Shown here: positions 18,019 through 26,759 of the stretch, piece after piece | Position numbering within the stretch: the stretch's first letter is position 1 | How the letters are laid out: each line of letters begins with the position of its first letter | Source: Rhizobiales bacterium IMCC20636 | Lineage (GTDB): Bacteria; Pseudomonadota; Alphaproteobacteria; Rhizobiales; GCA-2746425 | Direction of reading: 5' to 3' | DNA: 64,000 nucleotides | Assembly: GCA_016865015.1 (NCBI GenBank) | Contig: CP018226.1 | Coordinates: forward strand, 2,201,001-2,265,000 | The notes under the pieces: generated by a model | What the model was told of the DNA's origin: nothing | Database searches by the model: none | What the model saw: only the letters and a program-made list of their open reading frames with translations | Position numbers and translations under genes: made by a program

Positions 18019-19620
18019 ATGAGCCATACCGCGATAGACCGGGAATTTCACAAGCTGATTGATGAATACGCGCCTCTTGCCCAGCTTGGCAGCGGTTTTG
18101 TGTTCACCGAAGGGCCGATCTGGCATCCGGTCAAGAAACATCTGCTGTTCTCGGATATGCCCGGCGACGTTCGCCGCAAATGGACCCCGGATGGGCGTGT
18201 TGAAGAGGTGATGCGCCCGTCCAACAAGGCCAACGGCATGACTTATGATGCCGATTTGAATCTGCTGGCCTGCGAGCATGCCACCAGTTCCGTGGCGCGT
18301 TTCCGACCGGATGGAACGCGGGAAGTGCTGTGTTCCCATTTTGAGGGCAGGGAGCTGAATTCTCCCAATGATATTTGCGTGCGTTCGGATGGCCGTATCT
18401 ACTTCACCGACCCGACTTACGGACGCATGGAGCATTTTGGCGTGCCGCGACCAACGCAACAGGGGTTTCAGGGCGTCTATATGCTTGAGGCGGGGCATAG
18501 GCCGGGCGACGAGCCTGTGCTGGTGTCTGACCGCTATATGTTCAACCAGCCAAATGGGTTGTGTTTTTCACCCTGTGAACGCTGGATGTGGGTGAATGAT
18601 ACGGATCAGGCCAACATTCGCATGTTTGATGTTGCTGATGACGGACGATTGACCAATGGGCGCATCTTTGCCTCTGGTATTGAAGACCGCCTCAAGCCCG
18701 GTCGGCCGGATGGCATGAAAGCTGATATTGATGGCAATGTCTGGGTTACGGCCCCCGGTGGTGTCTGGGTCTATTCATTCCATGGCATGCTGCTGGGAAA
18801 AGTGTCTGTTCCGGAAATGGTCGCCAATTTTCATTGGGGCGGTGACAATTGGGACACGCTGTTCATGACGTCCAGCACCTCGCTTTATTCCGTAAAAACA
18901 AAAATTCGCTCGCGCAATGAGCCCTTCATGAGTCCGAGAAACCAGGCCAGCGCAACGACAAATGTTCCTTCAGTACAATCAACGTCTCAAGCGCAACCAC
19001 AGTCTGGTGGAAGTGCCCTGAAAATCGACCCAGGCAAAGCGGTGTTGCTGATCCAGGACATGCAGAATGATGTCATCATGGATGGCGGTGCCTTTGCCGG
19101 CTCGGGCTCTCCCGAGCATGCAAAACAACAAAATGTGCTGGCCAATTCAGCGCGCCTTGCAGATGCCTGCCGCGCTGCTGGCGTGTTGGTTATTCATGTA
19201 TGGCTTGTCTGTGAACCAGGCCATCCGGCAATGGCACGCAACTCGCCTTTGATGGAGGGATTGATCGATGCGAACGCGCTGGTTCGCGGCACCTGGGGCG
19301 TTCAGCCTGCACCTGGCCTGGAGCCTAAAGCGGGTGATCTGGTGGTGGAAAAAATGACCATGAGTGCCTGGGAAAGCGGACGTCTGGAAAATTACATCAA
19401 GGGTGCTGGCCGCAACATCATCATCAATTCCGGTGCCTGGACCAATATGAGCATCGAGCACACCGCCAGAACGGGTGCTGACAAGGGCTATCAGATCATT
19501 CTTCCCGAAGATGCCTGTTCAACGATGAATGCTGACTGGCACCGCGCCTCCATCGAATATGCCATGACAAATGTGGCAACCGTCACCAATGTTGATGCGG
19601 TGATTGCAGCGCTGAGGTAG
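18019..19620 (+). CDS. SMP-30/gluconolactonase fused to an isochorismatase-like hydrolase domain
   Basis: This is a 533-residue two-domain protein. Residues 1-295 are an SMP-30/gluconolactonase/LRE beta-propeller: FVFTEGPIWHP near 34, the NSPNDICVRSDGRIYFTDPTYG metal-binding blade, and NGLCFSPCERWMWVNDT. A Ser/Gln-rich linker (about 300-335) follows. Residues 340-533 are isochorismatase-like with the expected Asp347 (QDMQND) and Lys445 (VEKMTMSAW). The catalytic Cys of the TNxC motif is Ser478 (TNMSIEHTAR). The ATG at 18019 has GGAGG 8 bases before it, which decides it over an upstream TTG. This is the last gene of the train. The fusion implies two successive hydrolytic steps, or one active and one structural domain. 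Confidence 0.87.
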   Translation: MSHTAIDREFHKLIDEYAPLAQLGSGFVFTEGPIWHPVKKHLLFSDMPGDVRRKWTPDGRVEEVMRPSNKANGMTYDADLNLLACEHATSSVARFRPDGTREVLCSHFEGRELNSPNDICVRSDGRIYFTDPTYGRMEHFGVPRPTQQGFQGVYMLEAGHRPGDEPVLVSDRYMFNQPNGLCFSPCERWMWVNDTDQANIRMFDVADDGRLTNGRIFASGIEDRLKPGRPDGMKADIDGNVWVTAPGGVWVYSFHGMLLGKVSVPEMVANFHWGGDNWDTLFMTSSTSLYSVKTKIRSRNEPFMSPRNQASATTNVPSVQSTSQAQPQSGGSALKIDPGKAVLLIQDMQNDVIMDGGAFAGSGSPEHAKQQNVLANSARLADACRAAGVLVIHVWLVCEPGHPAMARNSPLMEGLIDANALVRGTWGVQPAPGLEPKAGDLVVEKMTMSAWESGRLENYIKGAGRNIIINSGAWTNMSIEHTARTGADKGYQIILPEDACSTMNADWHRASIEYAMTNVATVTNVDAVIAALR

Positions 19621-20025
19621 GCACAAGGAAACCGGTAAAAGCTCCTTCAACTTTTTGCCTCAATTTGCTTGGGAAAAAGCGCCGTTTCATATGTTGGCAG
19701 ACATTGTCAAATGGGCAACATCCCTTGGTTACAAGCGTGTCCTGACACCAATATTTGATAAACATCCGCTCGAACCTGCAAGGGGCGAGTTGGGTACGGC
19801 TTTGAGCCGGTAACCAGAATAAGGTCGAGAGCCGTATGCCGGCCAAGCCCTTTCGGGGTTGTTTGGGATCCTGGAAAACTGTTTTGATTTCGCAGTGTGC
19901 ACCTGGGTCACATAAACAATAGTTATATTGGTTGGTTTGGATGTTATTGGACAGTTTTTTGTCTCGCCGATACGGTCAGGCTGCATTATTGAAAAATAAA
20001 TCGCCTTTTGGGAGAAATAGCGAAG
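19621..20025. other. Gap of 405 bases with no gene I can support
   Basis: This spacer follows the catabolic train and precedes a plus-strand secreted protein. One short frame, 19691-19813, could encode 40 residues (MLADIVKWATSLGYKRV and so on). It stays open upstream to the preceding gene, but it has no SD site and I recognise no family. It could be the decayed tail of a lost gene. The last 120 bases are AT-rich and presumably contain the promoter of the PEBP gene. No FixK box and no clear terminator are present. Confidence 0.5.
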
Positions 20026-20598
20026 ATGAGAAAAATGAAAAAAGCCTCGAATATTTTGGCATCACTTGGCCTTTTGGCAGCTATTAGTACGGGCTCGGCG
20101 AGCGCGGAAACGTTTACATTTACGTCATCGTCTTTTCCTGACAATGGCTTGATGGATTCAAAATATGCGGGCAAGGGTGGTCCCCGAAATTGTGACGGGG
20201 AGAACATTTCCCCACAATTATCGTGGTCCAATCCTCCGGAGGGCACCAAGAGTTTTGCCATTGTCGTCACTGATGCCGTTGGTCAGCATGGTCTCGGTGT
20301 GGACCACTGGGTGGCGTATGGCATTCCGGCGTCTACGACTTCGATTCCAGAGGGGGGAGGCAGTCAGCCACCCACTTCATTCGTTGGTGGCCTGAACATC
20401 ATTAAGAAGGACTTCTATCTTGGGCCGTGTCCTGATGTGGGCGATGCACCTCATCACTACGAATTCATGCTTGTTGCCACTTCTCTGGCGCCTGACGCAT
20501 TAAAGCCGGGCCTAACGCGTCCGGAATTTTTTGAAGCCATGAAAGACTACGGAATTACCGCCACAAGTTTCGTTGGCCGTTACGCCAGAAACAAATAA
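20026..20598 (+). CDS. Secreted YbhB/YbcL-type PEBP (Raf-kinase-inhibitor-like) protein
   Basis: This 190-residue exported protein has a positively charged start (MRKMKKASN), a hydrophobic core and a GSASA|ET cleavage site around residues 25-26, so it should be periplasmic. The mature part shows the bacterial PEBP motifs NCDGENISPQLSWSNPPEGTKSFAIVVTD and DHWVAYGIP. The start is ATG 20026 with a GGGAG about 11 bases before it. Bacterial PEBP proteins bind small anionic or phospho ligands, but their roles are mostly unknown. It stands alone between the catabolic train and the oxygen-limitation island. Confidence 0.9.
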   Translation: MRKMKKASNILASLGLLAAISTGSASAETFTFTSSSFPDNGLMDSKYAGKGGPRNCDGENISPQLSWSNPPEGTKSFAIVVTDAVGQHGLGVDHWVAYGIPASTTSIPEGGGSQPPTSFVGGLNIIKKDFYLGPCPDVGDAPHHYEFMLVATSLAPDALKPGLTRPEFFEAMKDYGITATSFVGRYARNK

Positions 20599-20733
20599 TA
20601 CGGATGGTGTGCCCCGCCAGAATGTTTCCTCTGTTGCGGAAGCTGACAAAGGAAATGCTCAAATGATATGCGGGGCGCACCAATAGCAGGAACAGAATTC
20701 CCGGCATCGTGAGACGACACCGAGAAAAACTGC

Positions 20734-20751
20734 GGGGTGTCATTTCACCCC
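20734..20751. terminator. Small hairpin between convergent PEBP and peroxiredoxin genes
   Basis: GGGGTG (20734-20739) pairs with CACCCC (20746-20751) across a 6-base loop, in the 179-base gap between convergent genes. It lacks a T-run on either strand, so it would be a weak intrinsic terminator at best. Confidence 0.3.
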
Positions 20752-20777
20752 TCCCGTAAACGAGCTAATTCTGCAGA

Positions 20778-21407
20778 TCAGTCCGCTTTTGTCAGGCGCA
20801 GATAAGGACGGATTTCTTCCCAACCTTGTGGGAACAGCTTGGCTGCTTTTTCATTGTCTATGGAGGGTGGAATGATGACTTTGTCGCCCGGTTTCCAATC
20901 TGCAGGTGTGGCAACGCTTTGCGCGTCGGCGAGTTGCAGTGCATCGATAACACGCAGGATTTCATCGAAATTGCGGCCAACATTCATCGGATAGGTGAGT
21001 GTCAGACGGATTTTCTTCTGTGGATCAATTATGAAAACCGATCGGACGGCCTGGGTCGCACTCTCGCTGGGGTGAATCATGTCGTACAGTTTTGATATTG
21101 TCAGATCAGCATCCGCGACAATCGGGAACTGCAGGTCGGTGTGCTGTGTGTCATTGACGTCGTCGATCCACTTCAGATGCTCGGCAACCGTGTCGGTGGA
21201 CAACCCCAGAGGTTTCGTGTTTCGCGCAGCAAACTCGGCCGCCAGTTGCGCCGTCCTGCCCATCTCTGTTGTACAGACCGGCGTGAAATCTGCCGGATGA
21301 CTGAAGAAAAACACCCAGGAATCGCCCGACCATTTGTGGAAATCGATTTCACCCTTGGTGGTGTCGATGGTGAAATTTGGCGCGATATCGCCGATATGTA
21401 TGGACAT
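20778..21407 (-). CDS. 1-Cys peroxiredoxin (Prx6 type)
   Basis: This 209-residue thiol peroxidase has its peroxidatic cysteine in PADFTPVCTTE (Cys45). It is the only Cys in the protein, so it is a 1-Cys enzyme needing an external reductant. The C-terminal dimer domain (WKPGDKVIIPPS and onward) fits Prx6. The ATG at 21407 is preceded by GGAGC 7 bases upstream and begins the conserved N-terminus; an upstream in-frame ATG would add 23 unconserved residues. A FixK box centred about 110 bases before the start, around -40 from a plausible transcription start, suggests induction under low oxygen. That would protect cells when oxygen returns. Confidence 0.92.
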   Translation of the reverse strand: MSIHIGDIAPNFTIDTTKGEIDFHKWSGDSWVFFFSHPADFTPVCTTEMGRTAQLAAEFAARNTKPLGLSTDTVAEHLKWIDDVNDTQHTDLQFPIVADADLTISKLYDMIHPSESATQAVRSVFIIDPQKKIRLTLTYPMNVGRNFDEILRVIDALQLADAQSVATPADWKPGDKVIIPPSIDNEKAAKLFPQGWEEIRPYLRLTKAD

Positions 21408-21510
21408 GCTTTTTGCTCCAAAGCTGGATTGACTACTGATATTGAGAGCCGCGTTTTCAACGCGGCTGGCTATCATGCGGTCTGTCTAACGCGGTTGGGC
21501 CCGGGAACAA

Positions 21511-21524
21511 TTGACTTTGATCAA
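21511..21524. promoter_or_regulatory. FixK/FNR box 1 (TTGAC-TTTG-ATCAA)
   Basis: The 14-base sequence TTGACTTTGATCAA matches the FNR/FixK consensus TTGAY-N4-RTCAA at every fixed position. It lies in the divergent region between peroxiredoxin (start 21407, minus strand) and the unknown protein at 21698. Its centre would sit near -40 for a minus-strand start around 21477. Confidence 0.75.
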
Positions 21525-21565
21525 TATTGGCAAGAACAATGTGGACCAGCGCTGAGAGCGCATGG

Positions 21566-21579
21566 TTGACAGAGATCAA
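21566..21579. promoter_or_regulatory. FixK/FNR box 2 (TTGAC-AGAG-ATCAA)
   Basis: TTGACAGAGATCAA is a second full consensus match, 55 bases centre to centre from box 1. Placed at -41.5 it would drive a plus-strand transcript starting near 21614, ahead of the gene at 21698. The pair of boxes suggests each divergent gene has its own activator site. Confidence 0.75.
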
Positions 21580-21697
21580 TGACGAAAAGTACGGATCAGC
21601 TATCCAGTGATTTGGTGGATCACAAAGCTTGGCTTTTTCGCTTCACAATGTGCCCGGCTGATTCCGCGGCTGCTAGATTTTACAAATGGAGAAACTC

Positions 21698-22342
21698 ATG
21701 AATGCTGCATCCTCATATAATAATAATAATAATAATACGACTGAAGCAGTCGGTATTTTCCAATCCGCGGAAAATATGCAAGCGGCTGTGGATGACCTGT
21801 TATCGCAAGGTTTCAACAGGATGGACCTCAGTGTGATGGCTTCTGAAACAGCAGTCGAAAAAAAGCTGCACCAATTCTACGTTCCTGTTCGTGAACTTGA
21901 AGACCGAGCAGGCGTGCCAACAACCGCATTTTTTTCTACGGAGGCAATTGGCGATGCAATGGGCGCGGTCATTGGAGTGTTGGTCTATGTCCCGGCACTG
22001 GTCGGCGGCGCTGCAATTGTTGCCTCGGGAGGGACACTTGCTGCTGCAGTCGCGGCTTTGGCGATCGGTGGTGGAATCGGCGGGACGTTTGGCGCGATCA
22101 TTGCCGGTTTGATTGGCAAAAATCATTCCGAACAAATTGAAGAACAACTTCTTGCAGGCGGTTTATTGCTGTGGGTTCGTACGCGTGACAAGATTCATGA
22201 AGAACGCGCCCTTGCAATTCTGGCCGGACACGATGCAACCGGGGTTCATCTTCATACATTGCCATCTCTTGCTGGAGACGGGTGTAGTTTGCCTGTGGAA
22301 GATATTGTTGAAGTAACATCAGCACATGCCGACAATTCGTGA
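21698..22342 (+). CDS. Membrane protein of unknown function with poly-Asn start and glycine-zipper hairpin
   Basis: I do not recognise a named family for this 214-residue protein. After a poly-Asn run (six AAT codons) there is a soluble segment (VGIFQSAENMQAAVDDLLSQGF) similar in style to small flavin- or stress-associated alpha/beta domains that detect a factor of two related helices. Two long Gly/Ala-rich hydrophobic segments follow (GDAMGAVIGVLVYVPALVGG and LAIGGGIGGTFGAIIAGLIG), typical of a glycine-zipper membrane hairpin. A second soluble segment containing LLLWVRTRDKIHEERALAIL ends the protein. ATG 21698 was chosen because GGAG lies 6 bases before it; ATG 21686 is in frame and would add 4 residues. 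The upstream FixK box implies induction at low oxygen. Confidence 0.75.
   Translation: MNAASSYNNNNNNTTEAVGIFQSAENMQAAVDDLLSQGFNRMDLSVMASETAVEKKLHQFYVPVRELEDRAGVPTTAFFSTEAIGDAMGAVIGVLVYVPALVGGAAIVASGGTLAAAVAALAIGGGIGGTFGAIIAGLIGKNHSEQIEEQLLAGGLLLWVRTRDKIHEERALAILAGHDATGVHLHTLPSLAGDGCSLPVEDIVEVTSAHADNS
21718..21735 (+). repeat. (TAA)6 trinucleotide microsatellite inside the coding region
   Basis: Six perfect TAA units (read as AAT codons, Asn) lie 20 bases into the gene at 21698. Gain or loss of units would keep the frame and only change the length of the Asn run. AAT repeats are out of character with the GC-rich surroundings. Confidence 0.85.
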
Positions 22343-22533
22343 TGGATTGAACCGGACGTTGCGATTGATGCTGGTTTCGTGTTCGGTTTTACGCAGTCTC
22401 TGTTGGCAAAAGCTCTGCTAGCGTGAAACGGTCAACTTCGGTCACTTCGAGGCTTTGGGGATCGCGCGTCATCACGATGGTGGGTCTGGTCGCATTTGGT
22501 CCTCGGCATTTGACTCAATTGTGTATCCGCAGA

Positions 22534-22547
22534 TTGATAAGCGTCAA
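22534..22547. promoter_or_regulatory. FixK/FNR box 3 (TTGAT-AAGC-GTCAA)
   Basis: TTGATAAGCGTCAA matches TTGAY-N4-RTCAA at every fixed base. Its centre is 64 bases before the ATG of the AhpD-like gene, the right distance for a class II activator site with a short leader. It would also control the ftsH gene behind it if the two are co-transcribed. Confidence 0.75.
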
Positions 22548-22604
22548 TTGGATGTTGGCCGAAACGGGTAGGTTGTGACAATCAAAATTCGGAGGATGTC
22601 ACAA

Positions 22605-22952
22605 ATGAAAAACTACCCAGAAATAGCCCAGCAATATCACTCAGGATATGCGGACTTGGCCGCAGTCATTCCGAACACCACGTCCGCTTTCGGCCGACTG
22701 GTGATGGATGCCACCGAGGGCGGTGCATTGTCGGTCAAGACAAAGGAACTGATTGCATTTGCAATTGCGATTGCCGTGCGATGTGATGGCTGTCTTGCGC
22801 ATCATTCGCAAGCTGTTTTCAAGGCCGGCGCGACCCGGCAGGAAGTGGCCGAAATGATTGGGGTTGCAATCCTCATGGGCGGCGGCCCATCATCGGTGTA
22901 TGGTGTCGAAGCACTGCGTGCTTTCGATGCATTTGCCGGGTTCACGCAGTGA
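22605..22952 (+). CDS. AhpD-like carboxymuconolactone decarboxylase family protein
   Basis: This 115-residue all-helical protein of the CMD/AhpD family has the redox motif C60-x-x-C63 followed by H66-H67 (RCDGCLAHH), the AhpD-type thiol active site and proton relay. ATG 22605 is chosen because GGAGGA lies 8 bases before it; two upstream in-frame starts would place this SD inside the gene. It likely handles peroxides or acts as a thiol reductase. The 1-Cys peroxiredoxin encoded 1.2 kb away needs an external reductant, so a functional link is possible though unproven. Control by the FixK box just upstream is likely. Confidence 0.88.
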   Translation: MKNYPEIAQQYHSGYADLAAVIPNTTSAFGRLVMDATEGGALSVKTKELIAFAIAIAVRCDGCLAHHSQAVFKAGATRQEVAEMIGVAILMGGGPSSVYGVEALRAFDAFAGFTQ

Positions 22953-23010
22953 CATTTTTCAATCTCGCCGTTTCCAGATGCTCCGGTAAACCTGAAGGTA
23001 AGTTTTAGAC

Positions 23011-24855
23011 ATGGACAAGAAAAAGCAGTTCAACTGGACCTTCTGGATTGCTGCGGGATTGATATGGCTGGGGATCCAAGCCTGGCTTGGGTATCGCAGC
23101 GTTGCTCCTCTGCAATACAGCGAGTTTCTCACCCATCTTGAGAAGGGTGAAATCTCGGAACTGACAGTGACGGAAACAATGGTCGAGGGGCGTTTTACCA
23201 ACCCTGTTGATGGCAAGGAATATTTTGTCGCCCACAGGATCGAACCCGATTTTGCCTCCGAACTGGAAAAGTATGACGTGTCCTTCACGGGTGGGTCGGA
23301 CCAGAACTGGCTGACCAACCTGATTTCCTGGGTTGCGCCGGTGTTGTTGTTCTTCGGGTTATGGATGTTCCTGATGCGCCGGATGTCTGGCGGGCAGGGG
23401 TTGGGCAGCCTGGTCAATATCGGAAAGTCCAAGGCGAAGGTCTATCTGGAGACGAAAACAGGTGTCAATTTTGCCGACGTCGCGGGGGTGGATGAAGCCA
23501 AGAGTGAATTGCAGGAAATTGTGTCTTTCCTGAAAGACAAGGACAAATATGGTCGCCTTGGTGCTCATATTCCCAAGGGTATTTTGCTGGTTGGTCCACC
23601 GGGAACCGGCAAAACGCTGCTTGCGCGCGCTGTTGCGGGTGAGGCGGGTGTGCCGTTTTTCTCGATATCGGGGTCCGAATTCGTTGAAATGTTTGTCGGG
23701 GTCGGTGCTGCGCGTGTGCGCGATCTCTTTGAGCAAGCCCGCAAGGCGGTGCCCTGCATTATCTTCATTGATGAACTGGACGCTCTCGGTCGGGCACGAT
23801 CACCGGTCTCGGGCTATGGCGGCGGGGACGAAAAAGAGCAGACGCTGAACCAGCTTCTGTCGGAATTGGACGGGTTCGATCCGCGCGTCGGGATTGTTCT
23901 TCTGGCTGCGACAAACCGGCCTGAGGTTCTGGATGCTGCTTTGTTACGTGCGGGCAGGTTCGATCGCCAGATCGTCGTTGATCGGCCCGAACGCAAGGGG
24001 CGGACGGCAATTTTGAAGGTTCATACCAAAGGCATCACGATGGGCGATGATGTCGATCTCGATCAGGTCGCTGCCATCACGCCGGGATTCACCGGCGCAG
24101 ATCTTGCGAACCTCGTGAACGAAGCGGCCATCGTGGCCACGCGGCGAGACGGGGACAAGGTGACGATGGCGGATCTGACGGCGGCGGTTGAACGTATCGT
24201 TGCCGGGGTCGAGCGCAAGTCCCGCGTTCTCGGCAAGGCGGAACGTTCGCGCGTGGCGCATCACGAAATGGGCCACGCGCTGGCTGCGGCAAATGTTGCC
24301 CATGCAGATCCCGTTCACAAGGTCTCCATCATTCCACGTTCGATTGGTGCTTTGGGCTATACAATGCAACGCCCAACAGAAGATCGGTTTCTGACCACGT
24401 TTGCCGAGTTGAAAGATCACATGACCGTTCTCATGGCTGGCAGGGCAGCGGAGGATCTGATATTCGAAGAGATATCAACCGGTGCATCGGACGACTTGGC
24501 CAAGGCAACAGATATCGCGCGGCAATGTGTCATGCGGTTCGGAATGGCAGAGTCGGTCGGACAGGCGGTTCTGGAGGGAAAGCGCGGTCAGTATCTGGAC
24601 CAGCAGACCTTTGGGATGGGAGGTAGAGATTATTCTGAAGAGACGGCCCGCGAGATTGATCTGGCTGTGCGCCAAATGATCGAGGATGCTTATCAGCAGG
24701 CCAAAACGCTCCTGTCAGCGCATCTGTCCGATCTGAAGGCGGGAGCTGCCATGTTGTTGGAAAAAGAAACAATCACACCTATGGATTTCGCCCCTATTTC
24801 CCGGACAAAAAACGCCGAAAATTCGCAAAATCCTAAAATTTCCGAGAATTCGTGA
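23011..24855 (+). CDS. ftsH: FtsH-family membrane AAA+ zinc protease (probably an accessory copy)
   Basis: This 614-residue protein has two N-terminal membrane segments (residues 8-27 and about 98-115) flanking a short periplasmic domain. A AAA+ module carries Walker A GPPGTGKT near 195 and Walker [13 protein letters not shown]. An M41 protease domain carries the zinc motif H418-E-M-G-H422 and the third ligand region [13 protein letters not shown]. The HEMGH variant (Met for the usual Ala), the short length and a Ser/Asn-rich tail distinguish it from housekeeping FtsH, which normally sits next to tilS or folP. It degrades membrane and short-lived regulatory proteins. It lies 58 bases after the AhpD gene and 42 before another membrane-protein gene, so it is probably a stress-specific copy in the low-oxygen set. 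Confidence 0.93.
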   Translation: MDKKKQFNWTFWIAAGLIWLGIQAWLGYRSVAPLQYSEFLTHLEKGEISELTVTETMVEGRFTNPVDGKEYFVAHRIEPDFASELEKYDVSFTGGSDQNWLTNLISWVAPVLLFFGLWMFLMRRMSGGQGLGSLVNIGKSKAKVYLETKTGVNFADVAGVDEAKSELQEIVSFLKDKDKYGRLGAHIPKGILLVGPPGTGKTLLARAVAGEAGVPFFSISGSEFVEMFVGVGAARVRDLFEQARKAVPCIIFIDELDALGRARSPVSGYGGGDEKEQTLNQLLSELDGFDPRVGIVLLAATNRPEVLDAALLRAGRFDRQIVVDRPERKGRTAILKVHTKGITMGDDVDLDQVAAITPGFTGADLANLVNEAAIVATRRDGDKVTMADLTAAVERIVAGVERKSRVLGKAERSRVAHHEMGHALAAANVAHADPVHKVSIIPRSIGALGYTMQRPTEDRFLTTFAELKDHMTVLMAGRAAEDLIFEEISTGASDDLAKATDIARQCVMRFGMAESVGQAVLEGKRGQYLDQQTFGMGGRDYSEETAREIDLAVRQMIEDAYQQAKTLLSAHLSDLKAGAAMLLEKETITPMDFAPISRTKNAENSQNPKISENS

Positions 24856-24897
24856 AGACTGAGCTATTCGAAAAAAAGCTACGGGGGAGCCAAGCTG

Positions 24898-25479
24898 ATG
24901 ACTGACAGAGTTTCAAAACTCGTCGAGCGAATAAATGCTTTGGAAGCTGAGTTGGAAGAGGAGTTCGAGAACCGTCGGAAACAGTTCAAATACTCAGTTG
25001 AGCAGCACAAGATTGTTTTCGGACATGATATTGAACGACAGCATGAAAAGCTGAAGCGCAGGCTCCTGCCTTACATTATTGGTGCGCGCCCTTTGATGTT
25101 TCTCACGGCGCCGATCATTTATTCCGTGATGATTCCGTTTGTTCTGCTGGATGTATTTGTGACCATCTACCAAGTGATCTGCTTTCCAGTCTATCAGATT
25201 GGGAAGGTTCAAAGAGCTAACTATATTTCGTTTGACCGCAATCAACTGTCCTATCTCAATGGGTTGGAGAAGTTGAATTGCATGTATTGTTCATACGGTA
25301 ACGGGTTGTTGGCCTATGCCAGTGAGGTAGCTGCGCAGACTGAAAAACACTGGTGCCCGATCAAACACGCAAAGCGCATGGAGGGCGTGCATCGCCACTA
25401 TGCCGAGTTTTTCGAATTCGGTGATGCTGAAGGCTATCGGAAGAAACATGGCCAAGAGGATCACGATGCCGGATCGTGA
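24898..25479 (+). CDS. Membrane protein of unknown function with CxxC and HWC motifs
   Basis: This 193-residue protein starts with a charged coiled-coil helix (residues 5-60, Glu/Lys/Arg-rich). One or two membrane segments follow (LMFLTAPIIYSVMIPFVLLDVFVTIYQVI, about 65-97). The C-terminal domain contains NCMYCSYGNG, then TEKHWCPIKHAKR. Together the three cysteines and several histidines look like a metal or redox site. I have seen this C-terminal pattern in conserved hypothetical proteins of proteobacteria, but no function is known to me. A GGGGGAG site 8 bases before the ATG supports the start. It follows ftsH closely and may be co-expressed. Confidence 0.8.
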   Translation: MTDRVSKLVERINALEAELEEEFENRRKQFKYSVEQHKIVFGHDIERQHEKLKRRLLPYIIGARPLMFLTAPIIYSVMIPFVLLDVFVTIYQVICFPVYQIGKVQRANYISFDRNQLSYLNGLEKLNCMYCSYGNGLLAYASEVAAQTEKHWCPIKHAKRMEGVHRHYAEFFEFGDAEGYRKKHGQEDHDAGS

Positions 25480-25577
25480 CAAACTTTGCTCAAGGCAACT
25501 CAATTCGCGATAATCGGATTTGTGGTCCCTGCATGAAAACCAAGAGAAGCTTTCGTTCTGTATACACGAGAAAGACT

Positions 25578-26759
25578 CTAAGTCAGCAAATCGCGGCAAG
25601 CACGTGCCACAACAGCTTCTTCGTTGGTGGGTATCACCAGAACCTTGGCGGTTGAGTGCTGCGCACTGATTGTTATTGCATTTTCGTTATTTTCGGCGTC
25701 GTCGATAGCAATGCCCAGCCAGTCCAGGCGTTGACAGATCAGCTTGCGCACAAGAGCTGAATTCTCGCCGATACCAGCGGTGAACACCAAGGCATCAATC
25801 CCCCCGATTGAGGGCAGAAGTCCGGCCAGATTGCCGGCGGCCCGGAAGCAGAAAAGGTCTATGGCCTCATGGGCCTGCGGAGCATCGCTGGTTTGGAGGA
25901 CCTGCATATCATTGCTGATGCCCGAGACCCCCAGAAGACCGGACTTGCGGTAGAGCAAGGTTTCAATCTCCGCAGCATCCATGCCTTTGGCCTGCATGAG
26001 ATAGAGAACAACTCCGGGGTCCAACGCGCCACAACGGCGTCCCATCATCAAACCATCCAGCGCGGTGAATCCCATACTGGTTGACACGCTTTGTCGATCC
26101 TTCATTGCGCACATGCTGGAGCCATTGCCAAGATGGGCCACGATCACGCGACCGGACGCATGTTCACCCAGATATTCTGGCAGTACGCTTGCGATGTAAT
26201 CGTAGGATAGCCCGTGAAACCCGTAACGGATGACACCTTCGTCGGTCAGGGCGCGGGGCAGGGCGAAAAGCTGGGCCAGCCTGTCCTGACTTCGGTGAAA
26301 ACTTGTATCGAAACAGGCGATTTGAGGAATGTCCGGTTGCCCTTTTGCGATGGCGCGGATTGCAGCAATGTTGTGAGGTTGATGCAATGGGGCGAGAGGC
26401 ACGAGTGCTTCAAGCTGTTGCAGAACGATTGGGGAAATCAGTGTCGGAGCAGTGAAGTTCTGGCCACCATGAACAACCCGGTGCCCGACAGCCAGGAGCG
26501 GTTGCTTGCCGTACTGCGCTGCAAGCCAGGGCAGCAACTGTCCAATCAGGGTTTCGTGGTCAGACAAAACATCCAGCGATGACAGCGCGCCAGCGTCAAG
26601 CGCGACACCATTGGATTTTCGTGCCGAAAAAACCGGTGTGCCCCCAATTCCCGCGATCTTACCTCTGATCTGGGGTGTTGTGGAAGGATCATTGCTATCA
26701 AAGATCGCGAACTTCACACTCGACGACCCGGCGTTGAGCGTTAAAAATACTCCGCTCAT
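25578..26759 (-). CDS. ackA: Acetate kinase
   Basis: This 393-residue cytosolic enzyme converts acetyl phosphate plus ADP to acetate plus ATP. The N-terminal LTLNAGSSSVKFAIF, HRVVHGG, the GFHGLSYDYIA segment and the later GIGENSALVR are all family signatures, and the length is normal. It is the last gene of the minus-strand operon phaC-fabI-phaB-maoC/pta-ackA, and its start overlaps the MaoC/Pta stop by 4 bases (ATGA). With the Pta domain upstream it gives substrate-level phosphorylation when respiration is limited. Expression is probably driven from the FixK box at 31755. Confidence 0.96.
   Translation of the reverse strand: MSGVFLTLNAGSSSVKFAIFDSNDPSTTPQIRGKIAGIGGTPVFSARKSNGVALDAGALSSLDVLSDHETLIGQLLPWLAAQYGKQPLLAVGHRVVHGGQNFTAPTLISPIVLQQLEALVPLAPLHQPHNIAAIRAIAKGQPDIPQIACFDTSFHRSQDRLAQLFALPRALTDEGVIRYGFHGLSYDYIASVLPEYLGEHASGRVIVAHLGNGSSMCAMKDRQSVSTSMGFTALDGLMMGRRCGALDPGVVLYLMQAKGMDAAEIETLLYRKSGLLGVSGISNDMQVLQTSDAPQAHEAIDLFCFRAAGNLAGLLPSIGGIDALVFTAGIGENSALVRKLICQRLDWLGIAIDDAENNENAITISAQHSTAKVLVIPTNEEAVVARACRDLLT

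Noticed and set aside
20131-20180. A seventh FixK-like site (TTGATGGATTCAA) within the PEBP gene
   Set aside because: The half-site spacing is wrong and it lies inside coding sequence.
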